Source: Streptomyces sp. NBC_00162 | GTDB taxonomy: Bacteria; Actinomycetota; Actinomycetes; Streptomycetales; Streptomycetaceae | Direction: 5' to 3' | DNA length: 64,000 nucleotides | Assembly: GCF_024611995.1 (NCBI RefSeq) | Contig: NZ_CP102510.1 | Coordinates: 1 to 64,000 of the forward strand | In this document: positions 16,956 through 25,471 of the stretch, piece by piece | Numbering within the stretch: the first letter of the stretch is position 1 | Layout: every line of letters begins with the position of its first letter | Notes under the pieces: model-generated | Told to the model about the DNA's origin: nothing | What the model saw: the letters and a program-made list of their open reading frames with translations, nothing else | Database searches by the model: none | Translations under genes and position numbers: made by a program

Positions 16956-17720
16956 ATGACGGATGAGCAGTGGGGCGCGGCCGTGCGGTTGTTGTGGGGA
17001 CCGCCGGCCAAGCCCGCGCGGGGGCCGAAGCGGGGACTCACGCTTGAGAGGATCGCCCGGGCGGGGGTCGGCATCGCCGACCCGGAGGGGCTGGGCGGCG
17101 TATCGATGCAGCGGGTGGCCGGAGAACTGGCGGTTACGAAGATGGCGTTGTACCGCTACGTACCGGGGAAGGCCGAACTGGTGTCGCTGATGGTGGAGTC
17201 CGCCATCCCGGATCCGGGGGTGGTCGACGCCGCCTGGGCGGAGGTGGCGGAGGCCGAGGGATGGCGGGGGCGGCTCCGGGTGTGGGCGCGGGAGTTGCTC
17301 GCCGGGTTCCGCGGGCATCCGTGGCTGCTGGAGGCGACGGTCGGGGCGCGCGTGATGGGGCCCCGGGAGCTGGGGTGGATGGAGCGGGCGCTCGCCGCGT
17401 TGGACGGGTGCGGGCTGACCGGGGCCGAGGCCATGGATGCGGTGGTGTTGCTGACCGGGCATGTGCGGGGGATTGCCGAGCAGGAGCGGGCTGCGGGGGG
17501 CGGGGCCGGGGCTGGGGCGGCGGGGCCTGATGCGCAGCTCGTGGCGGTGATGGGGGAGCTGATGCGGACGCACGGGGAGCAGTTCCCGGCGCTGGGGGCC
17601 GCGTTGGCCTCCGTGGCGGAGCACGGGGGGCAGGACCAGGCGCTGGAGTTCGGGCTGGAGCGGATCCTGGACGGGTTGGGGTTGCTGGTGGCGCGGCGGG
17701 TGGGTGGGGCCGACCGTTAA
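16956..17720 (+). CDS. TetR-family regulator
   Basis: A 254-residue TetR with a C-terminal ligand-binding domain of the TetR_C type. HTH: LTLERIARAGVGIADPEGLG, VSMQRVAGELAVTKMALYRYV. Start ATG 16956 has caagggg upstream. It is divergent from the FAD monooxygenase and the two share a short intergenic region with palindromes, the usual arrangement for a drug-inducible monooxygenase and its repressor. Odd: its TAA stop (17718-17720) is inside the first unit of a GTTAAC array. Confidence 0.8.
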   Translation: MTDEQWGAAVRLLWGPPAKPARGPKRGLTLERIARAGVGIADPEGLGGVSMQRVAGELAVTKMALYRYVPGKAELVSLMVESAIPDPGVVDAAWAEVAEAEGWRGRLRVWARELLAGFRGHPWLLEATVGARVMGPRELGWMERALAALDGCGLTGAEAMDAVVLLTGHVRGIAEQERAAGGGAGAGAAGPDAQLVAVMGELMRTHGEQFPALGAALASVAEHGGQDQALEFGLERILDGLGLLVARRVGGADR

Positions 17721-17859
17721 CGGCGTTAACGCCGTTAACGCCGTTGAGGGGGTGGGTCGGCCTCAGGCCCCGGCGGGACTCGCCGTTAACGCCGTTAACG
17801 GTCGGGGGTCGTTAACGGCGTTAAGGGGGCGAGGGGGCGCGGCCTAGCATGGGGGGCTT

Positions 17860-19029
17860 ATGAGCGATCTTGGGGAAGGGCTGCAGGGCTTTCGGCTCGA
17901 TGTGGCACAGGCGGAGTTGGACGATCTCGGCGAGCGGCTGGGGCGGGTGCGGTGGCCCGATGAGTTGCCCGGCGTGGGGTGGGCGTACGGGATTCCCCTC
18001 GGGGAGATGCGCGAGCTCGTGGAGTACTGGCGCGGGGAGTACGACTGGCGGGCGGCCGAGGCGCGGCTGAACGCGTGGCCGCAGTTCACCACGGTCATCG
18101 ACGGGGCCCGGGTGCACTTCGCGCATCTGCGTTCGCCCGAGCCGGATGCCACGCCCTTGCTGATGGCCCACGGCTGGCCGGGGTCGTTCGTCGAGTTCCA
18201 GCGGGTCGCCGGCCCGCTGACCGATCCGCGGGCACACGGCGGGGATCCCGCCGATGCCTTCCACCTCGTGCTGCCGAGCATTCCCGGCTTCGGGCTCTCC
18301 GGGCCGACGACCGAGACCGGCTGGGAGTTCAAGCGGGTCGCGCGGGCCTTCGGGGTGCTGATGGAGCGGCTCGGGTACGAGGCGTACGGGGTCCAGGGCG
18401 GCGACTGGGGAGCCGCGATCTCGCGGGAGCTGGGGCGGATCCGGCCGGGGAACGTGGTCGGGGTGCATCTGAACCTGCTGCCGGGCGGCGGGGCGACCGA
18501 GGAGCCGGGCGCGGAGGAGCTGGCCGCGGTGAGCCCGGACGAGCGGGAGCGGACCCTCGCGTCCTGGGAGCGGTACCGGGTCTGGGCGCGCGAGCGGCAG
18601 GGGTACGCCGACATCCAGGCGACCCGGCCGCAGACCCTCGCCTACGGGCTGAACGATTCGCCTGTGGGGCTGCTCGCCTGGATCGGCGAGAAGTTCGCCG
18701 AGTGGAGCGATCCCCGGAGCCCGATCGACCGGGACCAGATGCTGACCAACGTGATGCTGTACTGGCTGAGCGGGACGGCCGGCTCTGCCGCCCGGATCTA
18801 CTACGAGCGGGCACACGCCGACTACTTCGGGCAGCCGCCCGAGGTGTCGCGGACCCCGACGGCCCTGGCCGACTTCCCCCGGGACAACTTCATCCCGCTG
18901 CGGCACGTCGCCGCGCGGACCGACAACATCGTGCGCTGGACCTCGTACGAACGGGGTGGGCACTTCCCCGCCATGGAGGTGCCGGAGTTGTTGGTGGGGG
19001 ACGTGCGCGCCTTCTTCCGGCAGATGTGA
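17860..19029 (+). CDS. Epoxide hydrolase family protein (alpha/beta-hydrolase)
   Basis: A 389-residue epoxide hydrolase of the EHN-containing class. Seen: the N-terminal EHN domain (VAQAELDDLGERLGRVRWPD), the oxyanion-hole motif HGWPGS, the nucleophile strand YGVQGGDWGAA (Asp of GGDWG), and the C-terminal catalytic His in GGHFPAMEVPELL. It should open an epoxide to a diol in the cytoplasm; natural substrate unknown. ATG 17860 lies just after the last GTTAAC array. The small DinB-type gene follows 10 bases downstream and is probably co-transcribed. Confidence 0.87.
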   Translation: MSDLGEGLQGFRLDVAQAELDDLGERLGRVRWPDELPGVGWAYGIPLGEMRELVEYWRGEYDWRAAEARLNAWPQFTTVIDGARVHFAHLRSPEPDATPLLMAHGWPGSFVEFQRVAGPLTDPRAHGGDPADAFHLVLPSIPGFGLSGPTTETGWEFKRVARAFGVLMERLGYEAYGVQGGDWGAAISRELGRIRPGNVVGVHLNLLPGGGATEEPGAEELAAVSPDERERTLASWERYRVWARERQGYADIQATRPQTLAYGLNDSPVGLLAWIGEKFAEWSDPRSPIDRDQMLTNVMLYWLSGTAGSAARIYYERAHADYFGQPPEVSRTPTALADFPRDNFIPLRHVAARTDNIVRWTSYERGGHFPAMEVPELLVGDVRAFFRQM

Positions 19030-19039
19030 TGATCGCTCG

Positions 19040-19546
19040 ATGATCGACGAACAGAGGACTCGGCCCGTTCTGGACGGCGACGAGCGGGCCACCCTGACCA
19101 GCGTCCTGCAGTGGCAGCGGGACACCCTGATGATGAAGTGCGCGGGCCTGAGCGCCGAGCAGTTGCGGCGGAAGGCGGTGGTCCCGTCCGGGCTGAGCCT
19201 GCTGGGGCTGGTACGGCACCTCGCGGAGGTGGAGCGCGGGTGGTTCCGCAACGTCCTGGGCGGCGAGGACGTGCGCGGCTACTTCCCGAAGAACGAGGCG
19301 GGGGAGTGGACGGAGTTCCACGTCGAGGACGCGGATCCGGCGGAGTCGTTCAGGATCTGGGAAGAGACCTGTGAGCGGTCGCGGAAGATCGTGGAGGCCG
19401 CCGAATCCCTGGACGTGACGGGGTACTTCGGCGACCAGCCGTACTCGCTGCACTACATCCTGACCCACATGATCGAGGAGTACGCCCGGCACAACGGGCA
19501 TGCGGATCTGCTGCGCGAGGCGATCGACGGGGTGACGGGGGAGTAG
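19040..19546 (+). CDS. DinB/DUF664-family protein
   Basis: A 168-residue four-helix protein of the DinB/DUF664 superfamily. Seen: the first helix VLQWQRDTLMMKCAGLSAEQL, then SLLGLVRHLAEVERGWFRNVL with a conserved His, and HYILTHMIEEYARHNGHADLLRE, giving the three His of the putative metal site. Members include thiol-dependent transferases; the exact reaction here is unknown. Start ATG 19040 is ten bases after the epoxide hydrolase stop, so the pair likely forms an operon possibly linked to epoxide/thiol detoxification (inference). Confidence 0.82.
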   Translation: MIDEQRTRPVLDGDERATLTSVLQWQRDTLMMKCAGLSAEQLRRKAVVPSGLSLLGLVRHLAEVERGWFRNVLGGEDVRGYFPKNEAGEWTEFHVEDADPAESFRIWEETCERSRKIVEAAESLDVTGYFGDQPYSLHYILTHMIEEYARHNGHADLLREAIDGVTGE

Positions 19547-19604
19547 GTACCCGCTCCCCGGTACCCCGCTCCCCGGTACCCCGCTCCCCGGTACCCCGGT
19601 CTCC
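19546..19604. repeat. 15-bp tandem repeat
   Basis: Four head-to-tail units of ggtaccccgctcccc (first 14 bp, last diverged) start at the last base of the DinB stop codon and run to just before the convergent flavoprotein gene. Probably slippage-prone intergenic DNA; a weak hairpin or terminator role is possible. Confidence 0.6.
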
Positions 19605-19609
19605 GCGTG

Positions 19610-20161
19610 TCAGGCCTGGCGCGCGCCGCCGGCCCGGGTCACGGCGTCCAGGGCGACCTGCCACGGGAAGTGGGGCGGGGCGTCCGGGCCGGCCGGTCCG
19701 GGGGTGAAGCCGGTCTCGCCGTAGAGGAGTTCGACTCCGGCGGTGCGCAGGACGGCGAGGGACTGGTCGAACTGGGGGTGTGCGGCGAGGGCGGCGTTCG
19801 TGCAGGGCATGGCGACGACGGGGGTGCCCTTGCCGATGGCTTCGGCGGCGACGCCGACGGCGAACCGGTCGGTGAGGCCGAGGGCCCAGGCGTTGACCGA
19901 GTTGAAGGTGACCGGGGCGAAGAGCAGGGCGTCGGCCTGGGGCCATACGTCGTCCTCCCCGGGCAGCTTGTACTGCCAGCGCACCGGGTGGCCGGTCAGG
20001 GCGGCCAGCCCGTCGAGGCTCCCGGCCACCCAGTGCGCCGCGGTGGGGGTGAGCCCCAGGCAGACGTCCCAGCCGCGGGCCTGGGCGTCCTCGATCACAT
20101 GGGCCACGTCGAAGACGGGCGGGGCCGCGGAGCAGAGCAGGTAGAGAGTCCTCGTGGTCAT
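19610..20161 (-). CDS. Flavoprotein (HFCD / PPC-decarboxylase-like)
   Basis: A 183-residue FMN-binding protein of the homo-oligomeric flavin-containing cysteine decarboxylase fold. Seen: TLYLLCSAAPPVFDV at the N-terminus, GWDVCLGLTPTAA, ADALLFAPVTFNSVNAWALG (flavin-contacting region, with N in place of the His seen in some members) and TPVVAMPCTN. Such proteins appear as stand-alone flavoproteins of unknown substrate in actinomycetes. ATG 20161. Convergent with the DinB gene, no operon partner. Confidence 0.75.
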   Translation of the reverse strand: MTTRTLYLLCSAAPPVFDVAHVIEDAQARGWDVCLGLTPTAAHWVAGSLDGLAALTGHPVRWQYKLPGEDDVWPQADALLFAPVTFNSVNAWALGLTDRFAVGVAAEAIGKGTPVVAMPCTNAALAAHPQFDQSLAVLRTAGVELLYGETGFTPGPAGPDAPPHFPWQVALDAVTRAGGARQA

Positions 20162-20233
20162 GTCGCCATATGATCATATTGCTTGACCTCGACCATGCTT
20201 GAGGTAGCCGTTGAGCGCACCCGGCAACGGGAA

Positions 20234-20276
20234 GAGCCCGGTCCCGGTGGATCCGTTCGTCCACCGGGGCCGGGCT
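20234..20276. terminator. Rho-independent-type hairpin after the MFS gene
   Basis: A stem of agcccggtcccggtgga (20234-20250) with its complement at 20260-20276 (one mismatch) and a short loop, placed 26 bases beyond the MFS stop at 20303 in its reading direction. Likely transcription terminator. Confidence 0.7.
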
Positions 20277-20302
20277 GTTGTCTTGGTCGGTTGGTTGGTT
20301 GC

Positions 20303-21898
20303 TCAGGCGGTGACCGGTTCCTGCTGGGCGGGGGCGGTCTTGCTGTCCTGGCTCTCGTTGGGGGTGGGGGTGCCGCGGAGGGGGACTTCCTTGATGAACA
20401 GGGCGGCTGCGAAGCCGAGTACGGCGATGGCGGCGCAGATGAGGAAGGCCCAGTGGGTGCCGACGGCGACGGCGTACCGGTAGGCCTCGCGGACGGCTTC
20501 GGGGAGTGTGGCCAGGCTCGCCGCGTCGAGTTGAGCGGAGCTCAGAGCTCCGGCCTGCGGGCCGAGGCGGTCGGTCATGGCATCCGTGACCTGGGTGGTG
20601 AACAGGGTGCCCATCAGCGCGACACCGAAGGCGCCGCCGAGGGTGCGGCCCAGGGCGGTGGTGGAGGAGGCGACGCCCATGTCCTTCAGCTCGACGCTGT
20701 TCTGTGCGACGAGCATGGTGATCTGCATGAGGAAGCCGATGCCGGCGCCGAGGACGGCCATGTAGAGACCGGAGACGAGGCGGGGAGTGCTGGTGTCCAT
20801 GGTGGCGAGGAGGAAGAGCCCGGCGACCACGAGTGCTCCGCCGACGACCAGGAAGATCTTGTATTTGCCGGTGTTGCTCGTGATGCGGCCAGTGATCATC
20901 GAGACGGTCAGCATCGAGCCCAGCAGGGGCAGCAGGAGCAGGCCCGAGTTGGTGGCGGAGGCACCCTGGACGGTCTGGAGGAACAGCGGGAGGTAGAAGA
21001 CGCCGCCGACGGTCACGAAGCCGACGAGGAAGCCGATCAGGGCGATGAGACTGAAGTTGCGGTTGCGGAAGACGTGCAGCGGCAGGATCGGCTCGGCGGC
21101 CTTGGTCTCGACGTAGAGGAACGCTGCGGTCGACAGGACGCTGACGGTGATCAGGGCGATGATCTGGCCGGAGGCCCAGGCGTACTCGGTGCCGCCCCAG
21201 GTCGTCACGAGCACGGTGGAGGTGATCGCGGTGGTCAGCAGTGCCGCGCCGGGGTAGTCGACCTTCGGGCGGGCCGCCTGTGTGTTCTTCGGCAGGTGCA
21301 GCACCACGCTCACCATGGCGAGGGCCACGGCGGCGAGCGGGAGGTTGATATAGAAGGCCCAGCGCCAGCCCAGGTGGTCGGTGATGGCGCCGCCGATCAG
21401 CGGGCCGCCGATCATGGAGAGGGCGGAGACGGCGGCCATCAGGCCCTGGTACTTGCCGACCTCGCGGGGCGGGATCAGGCTGCCGATGATCGCCATGGCG
21501 CCGACCAGCAGACCGCCGCCGCCCAGGCCCTGGATGGCGCGGAAGGCGATCAGCTGGCCCATGTCCTGGGCCGCGCCGCAGAGCGCGGAGCCGATCAGGA
21601 AGATGACGACCGAGGTGAGGAAGGTGCCTTTGCGTCCGTAGAGGTCGCCGGCCTTGCCCCACAGGGGGGTGGAGGCCACGGTGGCCAGGGTGTAGATGGT
21701 GACCACCCACGACAGATGCTCCAGACCGCCGAGCTCGCCGACGATCGTCGGGATCGCGGTACTGGTGATCATCGTGTCGAGGGAGGCGAGCAGCATCGCA
21801 ATCATGACCGCCACGAGGACGACCCCCACACTGCGCGGCTTGCTGCCCTCCGGGGGCACGCCCTTCGAAGTCCCGGCAGAATTGGCTGTGTCCACCAT
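20303..21898 (-). CDS. MFS drug:H+ antiporter, DHA2 family
   Basis: A 531-residue, about 14-helix exporter. Seen: motif C-like and A-like elements of DHA2 transporters, LASLDTMITSTAIPTIVGEL in helix 1, GKAGDLYGRK between helices 2 and 3, and GGPLIGGAITDHLGWRWAFYIN in helix 5. It should pump drugs or cluster products across the inner membrane. It is divergent from a TetR gene; the shared intergenic region contains a 23-bp inverted repeat, a typical drug-pump/repressor pair. Start ATG 21898. Confidence 0.88.
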   Translation of the reverse strand: MVDTANSAGTSKGVPPEGSKPRSVGVVLVAVMIAMLLASLDTMITSTAIPTIVGELGGLEHLSWVVTIYTLATVASTPLWGKAGDLYGRKGTFLTSVVIFLIGSALCGAAQDMGQLIAFRAIQGLGGGGLLVGAMAIIGSLIPPREVGKYQGLMAAVSALSMIGGPLIGGAITDHLGWRWAFYINLPLAAVALAMVSVVLHLPKNTQAARPKVDYPGAALLTTAITSTVLVTTWGGTEYAWASGQIIALITVSVLSTAAFLYVETKAAEPILPLHVFRNRNFSLIALIGFLVGFVTVGGVFYLPLFLQTVQGASATNSGLLLLPLLGSMLTVSMITGRITSNTGKYKIFLVVGGALVVAGLFLLATMDTSTPRLVSGLYMAVLGAGIGFLMQITMLVAQNSVELKDMGVASSTTALGRTLGGAFGVALMGTLFTTQVTDAMTDRLGPQAGALSSAQLDAASLATLPEAVREAYRYAVAVGTHWAFLICAAIAVLGFAAALFIKEVPLRGTPTPNESQDSKTAPAQQEPVTA

Positions 21899-21942
21899 GT
21901 CCCCTCCCCTGACCCTGCTTGACGCACTTCCTCCCAGGCTGC

Positions 21943-22008
21943 ACTTACTTGCCGCCCGGCTAGTTCCCTATTAAGGTAGACGTGTAACTAGCCGGGCGTC
22001 AAGTAAGT
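21943..22008. promoter_or_regulatory. Inverted-repeat operator between MFS and TetR
   Basis: Arms 21943-21965 and 21986-22008 (right arm begins aactagccgggcg) are inverted complements matching at 22 of 23 positions, separated by 20 bases. They sit between the MFS start at 21898 and the TetR start at 22030, and probably bind the TetR dimer(s) to repress both genes. Confidence 0.75.
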
Positions 22009-22029
22009 ATGTGAGTCGAGGGAGATTCC

Positions 22030-22602
22030 ATGTCCAGCAGCACTGCGCAGAGACGGCGCGGGGACACACGTCAGCGCATCCAGGACGTCGCACTGGAGCT
22101 GTTCGTCGAGCAGGGCTACGAGAAGACCTCGCTGCGCGAGATCGCGGAGCGCCTGGACGTCACCAAAGCCGCGCTCTACTACCACTTCAAGACCAAGGAA
22201 GACATCATCGTCAGCGTCTTCAACGACCTGACCCGGCCCATCGACGAACTCATCACCTGGGCCCAGCAGCAGCCCCCCACCCTGGACACCAAGCGGGAAG
22301 TGCTGCGCCGCTACAGCGAGTCGATGGGGGCCGGCGCCTCACTCTTCCGCTTCATGCAGGAGAACCAGGCGACGATGCGCGAACTGAGCATCGGCGAGAC
22401 CATGAAGAACCACATGGCCGAACTCGTCGAACTCCTGCGCACCCAGGACGGCCCCCTCACCGACCAAGTCCGCTGCGTCAGCGCCCTCTTCACCCTCCAC
22501 GCCGGGATGATGTACCTCCAGCACGTCGAAGGCGACCCCGAAGAAACCCGCCTCGCCGCCCTCGAAGTCGCTACCGACCTCATCACCCAGGCCCACCACT
22601 AG
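22030..22602 (+). CDS. TetR-family repressor of the MFS pump
   Basis: A 190-residue TetR. HTH: TRQRIQDVALELFVEQGYEK followed by SLREIAERLDVTKAALYYHF. The C-terminal domain is short and helical. Divergent from the DHA2 exporter with a near-perfect inverted repeat between them, so autoregulation and control of the pump are the likely roles. ATG 22030 has gagggaga upstream. Confidence 0.87.
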   Translation: MSSSTAQRRRGDTRQRIQDVALELFVEQGYEKTSLREIAERLDVTKAALYYHFKTKEDIIVSVFNDLTRPIDELITWAQQQPPTLDTKREVLRRYSESMGAGASLFRFMQENQATMRELSIGETMKNHMAELVELLRTQDGPLTDQVRCVSALFTLHAGMMYLQHVEGDPEETRLAALEVATDLITQAHH

Positions 22603-22754
22603 GCGTAGTACGGCCCGCCGGTCCACCTCGTCTGAAGATCATCCGGACTTTCTCCGGTGGGAGCGATGAGTTTCGGGCGCGGCCCCGGTCTACTCCTGTG
22701 ACTGTGGGAACGAGCGCCCGACGTGGACGCCGTGCACATTTAAGGGGAACTGTC

Positions 22755-23306
22755 ATGCGCAAGGTCATCGCCTCCATCTTCATTTCGGTCGACGGCGTCT
22801 TCGAGGACCCGAGCTGGTCGATGCCGTTCTGGAACGAGGAGGCGGAGAAGTTCGCCGGCGAGCAGCTCCTCGCCGCCGACGCGCTGCTCCTGGGCCGGGT
22901 GACCTACGAGGGCATGGCGCCGGCCTGGACCGCCCGCGCCGAGGGCGCCGAGGGCGCCGACGCCGGTACCGAGCGGATGAACGCGATGCCGAAGTACGTC
23001 GCCACCCGCACCCTGGACACCCCCGAGTGGAACGCCACCTTCCTGGCCGGCGACCTCGCCGCCGAGGTCGCCGAGCTCAAGCGTGAGGACGGCGGCGACC
23101 TGCTGGTCTACGGCAGCGGACAGCTCGTCAACACCCTGCTCGCCCACGGCCTCATCGACGAGCTGCGCCTGTGGACCCTGCCGGTCGTGCAGGGCAAGGG
23201 CCGGAAGCTCTTCGGCGAGGACTCCCCGATCACCACGCTGCGACCGATCGGCACCACCACCTTCAGCAGCGGCGCGCAGGTGCACGCCTACGCCCCCGCC
23301 CTCTGA
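22755..23306 (+). CDS. Dihydrofolate reductase family protein (RibD C-terminal-like)
   Basis: A 183-residue protein of the DHFR/RibD-C superfamily. Seen: KVIASIFISVDGVFEDP at the N-terminus, DALLLGRVTYEGM, DLLVYGSGQLVNTLLAHGLI and DELRLWTLPVVQGKGRKLF, the usual conserved blocks. These proteins bind NADPH; whether it reduces folate is doubtful. ATG 22755 follows aagggga. The DUF4287 gene follows 27 bases later and may be co-transcribed. Confidence 0.83.
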   Translation: MRKVIASIFISVDGVFEDPSWSMPFWNEEAEKFAGEQLLAADALLLGRVTYEGMAPAWTARAEGAEGADAGTERMNAMPKYVATRTLDTPEWNATFLAGDLAAEVAELKREDGGDLLVYGSGQLVNTLLAHGLIDELRLWTLPVVQGKGRKLFGEDSPITTLRPIGTTTFSSGAQVHAYAPAL

Positions 23307-23333
23307 GCCTCTGAGCAGACGGGAAACGACGAG

Positions 23334-23549
23334 ATGACCCAGCCGGTGAAGGGCCCCGCCAGCTACTTTCCTTCGATCGAGAAGAAGTACGGCCGCCCGA
23401 TCGCGCAATGGCAGGACCTCATCCGGTCCTCGCCCCTGACCAAGCACATGGAGCTCGTCTCCTGGCTCAAGACCGAGCACGGTCTGGGCCACGGACACGC
23501 CAACGCCCTCGTCGCGCACACGCTCTCCGAGGACGGTGCCCGCAGTTAG
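23334..23549 (+). CDS. DUF4287-domain small protein
   Basis: A 71-residue protein matching DUF4287 (YFPSIEKKYGRPIAQWQDLI, then HMELVSWLKTEHGLGHGHANALV). Function unknown; such proteins often sit with stress or DNA-uptake-like genes. ATG 23334. Compact and fully helical by appearance. Likely in a unit with the DHFR-family gene upstream. Confidence 0.75.
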   Translation: MTQPVKGPASYFPSIEKKYGRPIAQWQDLIRSSPLTKHMELVSWLKTEHGLGHGHANALVAHTLSEDGARS

Positions 23550-23616
23550 ACGCTCGCGTATGGAGCTGAGCTTTTCGGCTATGTTCCGTCTCGGGTGGCT
23601 GGACTTGACTGTTCTC

Positions 23617-24468
23617 ATGACGCAGACGAAGAACAACCCCACACAGGGCGCCGCGCAGCACACCACCCTCGTCATCGGGGGCACCGGCAAGACCGGGCGG
23701 CGCGTCGCCGAGAAGCTCATCGCCCAGGGGCGTCCGGTCCGGATCGGATCCCGTGCCGGGACCCCGGCCTTCGACTGGAACGAGCCCGCCGGATGGCCGG
23801 CAGCGCTGGAGGGCGTGGACCGGGTGTACGTGACCTACTACCCCGACCTCGGCTTCCCCGGCGCCGCCGAGCAGGTCGGCGCGTTCGCCGAGGTGGCCGT
23901 GGCCGCCGGGGCCCGGCGCCTGGTGCTGCTCTCCGGGCGCGGCGAGGAGGCCGCGCAGCTCGCCGAGGACAGCCTGAAGGCCTCCGGAGCCGACTGGACC
24001 GTCGTACGGGCCAGCTGGTTCAACCAGAACTTCGACGAGAGCTTCTTCCTGGAGCCCGTACTGGCCGGCGAAATCGCCCTGCCGACCGCGGACGCCGTCG
24101 AGGCCTTCGTCGACGCCGACGACATCGCCGAGGTGGTCGTGGCCGCCCTGACCGACGACCGGCACATCGGCAGGACGTACGAGCTGTCGGGCCCGCGCCT
24201 GCTCAGCTTCTCCGAGGTCGCCGCCGAGCTGTCGAAGGTGACGGGCCGCGAGATCGCGTACGTCCCGGTCTCCGACGACGACTACCGTGCGATGCTGCGC
24301 GAGAACGGCCTGCCGGAGGAGTTCGCCGAGCTCTTCACCCTGATCCTGGACGGGCGCAACGCGCACCTGGTGCACGGGGTGGAGGAGGTCCTGGGACGCG
24401 CGCCCCGCGACTTCGCCGATTTCGCCCGGGAAGCGGCGGCCACCGGCGTCTGGGACGTACGGTCCTGA
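23617..24468 (+). CDS. NAD(P)H-binding NmrA-like oxidoreductase
   Basis: A 283-residue Rossmann-fold protein of the atypical SDR/NmrA class. Seen: the nucleotide-binding TTLVIGGTGKTGRRVAEKL, ARRLVLLSGRGEEAAQLAED, DWTVVRASWFNQNFDE. It lacks an obvious YxxxK catalytic pair, so it may be a redox sensor or a quinone/aldehyde reductase. ATG 23617 (MTQTKN) is chosen; an upstream ATG at 23560 would add 19 residues with no ribosome-binding site. The AraC-type gene begins two bases after its stop and probably regulates or is co-transcribed with it. Confidence 0.8.
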   Translation: MTQTKNNPTQGAAQHTTLVIGGTGKTGRRVAEKLIAQGRPVRIGSRAGTPAFDWNEPAGWPAALEGVDRVYVTYYPDLGFPGAAEQVGAFAEVAVAAGARRLVLLSGRGEEAAQLAEDSLKASGADWTVVRASWFNQNFDESFFLEPVLAGEIALPTADAVEAFVDADDIAEVVVAALTDDRHIGRTYELSGPRLLSFSEVAAELSKVTGREIAYVPVSDDDYRAMLRENGLPEEFAELFTLILDGRNAHLVHGVEEVLGRAPRDFADFAREAAATGVWDVRS

Positions 24469-24469
24469 T

Positions 24470-25471
24470 ATGGACACGCTGACCGGTCTCCTCGAAGGCC
24501 CCAACGCCCGGGGTGCCTTCCTCCAAAAGTCCGTCCTCAACCCGCCGTGGGCCATGCGCATCGAGGACCGCGCCCCGCTGTCGGTGGTGACGATGGTGCG
24601 CGGCTCGGCGTGGCTGCTGCCCGACGAGGGGGAGCGTGTGTGGATCAGCCCCGGAGACGTGGCCGTCGTACGGGGACCGGCCCCGTACACGGTCGCCGAC
24701 TCCCCTGAGACCCCGGTGCAGATCAGGGTGGGGCCGGACCAGCGGTGCAGCACGCAGGCGGGCGAGGACGTCAGCGACTCCATGGCGCTGGGCGTCCGTA
24801 CTTGGGGGGAGGGGCATCAGGACGAGGGGTCGGCGGTGATGCTGAGCGGGAGCTACCAGGCGCCGAGCGAGATCGGCCGCCGGCTGCTGGGGGCGCTGCC
24901 CACCATCGTCGTCCGCCCGGCGGGGGCCGCGGACGCCACTCTGATCGACCTGCTCGGCTCGGAGATCTCCCGGGACGAGCCGGGCCAGGAGATCGTCCTG
25001 GACCGGCTGCTCGACCTGCTGCTGATCGGTGTGCTGCGGGCCTGGCTCGCAGCCCCGGGTTCGGGCGCCCCGGCCTGGTACCGGGCGCAGAGCGATCCGG
25101 TGGTGGGCCCGGCTCTGCGGCTGCTGCACGAGAACCCGGCGCATGGGTGGACGGTGGAGGAGCTCGCCCTGAAGACCGGGGTCTCCCGGGCCTCACTGGC
25201 CCGGCGGTTCACGGACGTGGTGGGCGAGCCGCCGGTCGCCTATCTGACGGGCTGGCGACTGGCGTTGGCGGCGGACCTGCTGCGCGAATCGGATGCCACC
25301 GTCGCGACGGTGGCCCGCCGGGTCGGGTACGGCAGCGCGTTCGCGTTGTCGACGGCCTTCAAGCGGGTACGGGGCGTCAGCCCGCAGGAGTTCCGTTCGG
25401 GTGCGGCGGCCCCGGCGGCGGCGGCCGTGTGCGGGCCGCCGCGCACTGTGGTCCTCGCGGAGAGCGCTTAG
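24470..25471 (+). CDS. AraC-family regulator with cupin-like N-terminus
   Basis: A 333-residue regulator. The N-terminal half is a cupin-like effector domain (MRIEDRAPLSVVTMVRGSAW, ERVWISPGDVAVVRG). The C-terminus has two HTHs: WTVEELALKTGVSRASLARRF and SDATVATVARRVGYGSAFAL, then the FKRVRGVSPQEFR block. It starts one base after the NmrA-like gene stop, indicating an operon in which it is probably a local regulator responding to a small molecule handled by that enzyme. The 3' end overlaps the convergent GNAT gene by four bases. Confidence 0.85.
   Translation: MDTLTGLLEGPNARGAFLQKSVLNPPWAMRIEDRAPLSVVTMVRGSAWLLPDEGERVWISPGDVAVVRGPAPYTVADSPETPVQIRVGPDQRCSTQAGEDVSDSMALGVRTWGEGHQDEGSAVMLSGSYQAPSEIGRRLLGALPTIVVRPAGAADATLIDLLGSEISRDEPGQEIVLDRLLDLLLIGVLRAWLAAPGSGAPAWYRAQSDPVVGPALRLLHENPAHGWTVEELALKTGVSRASLARRFTDVVGEPPVAYLTGWRLALAADLLRESDATVATVARRVGYGSAFALSTAFKRVRGVSPQEFRSGAAAPAAAAVCGPPRTVVLAESA

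Larger units (their letters stand above)
11863..17825. repeat. Eight arrays of a 9-bp GTTAAC repeat, candidate centromere
   Basis: The unit is GTTAAC plus GGC or GCC with exact 9-bp period. Arrays: 11863-11886 and 11923-11937 (inside tap), 12258-12272 (tap-parB gap), 12492-12515 (inside parB), 15505-15528 and 15551-15583 (end of the monooxygenase gene and beyond), 17716-17748 (TetR stop onward), 17785-17825 (before the epoxide hydrolase). I count 19 exact GTTAAC cores plus GTTAAG, GTTAAT or GTTGAG variants, mostly at array ends. I noticed no such arrays elsewhere in the window. Position around parAB suggests ParB (parS) sites; the role is inferred. Confidence 0.75.
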
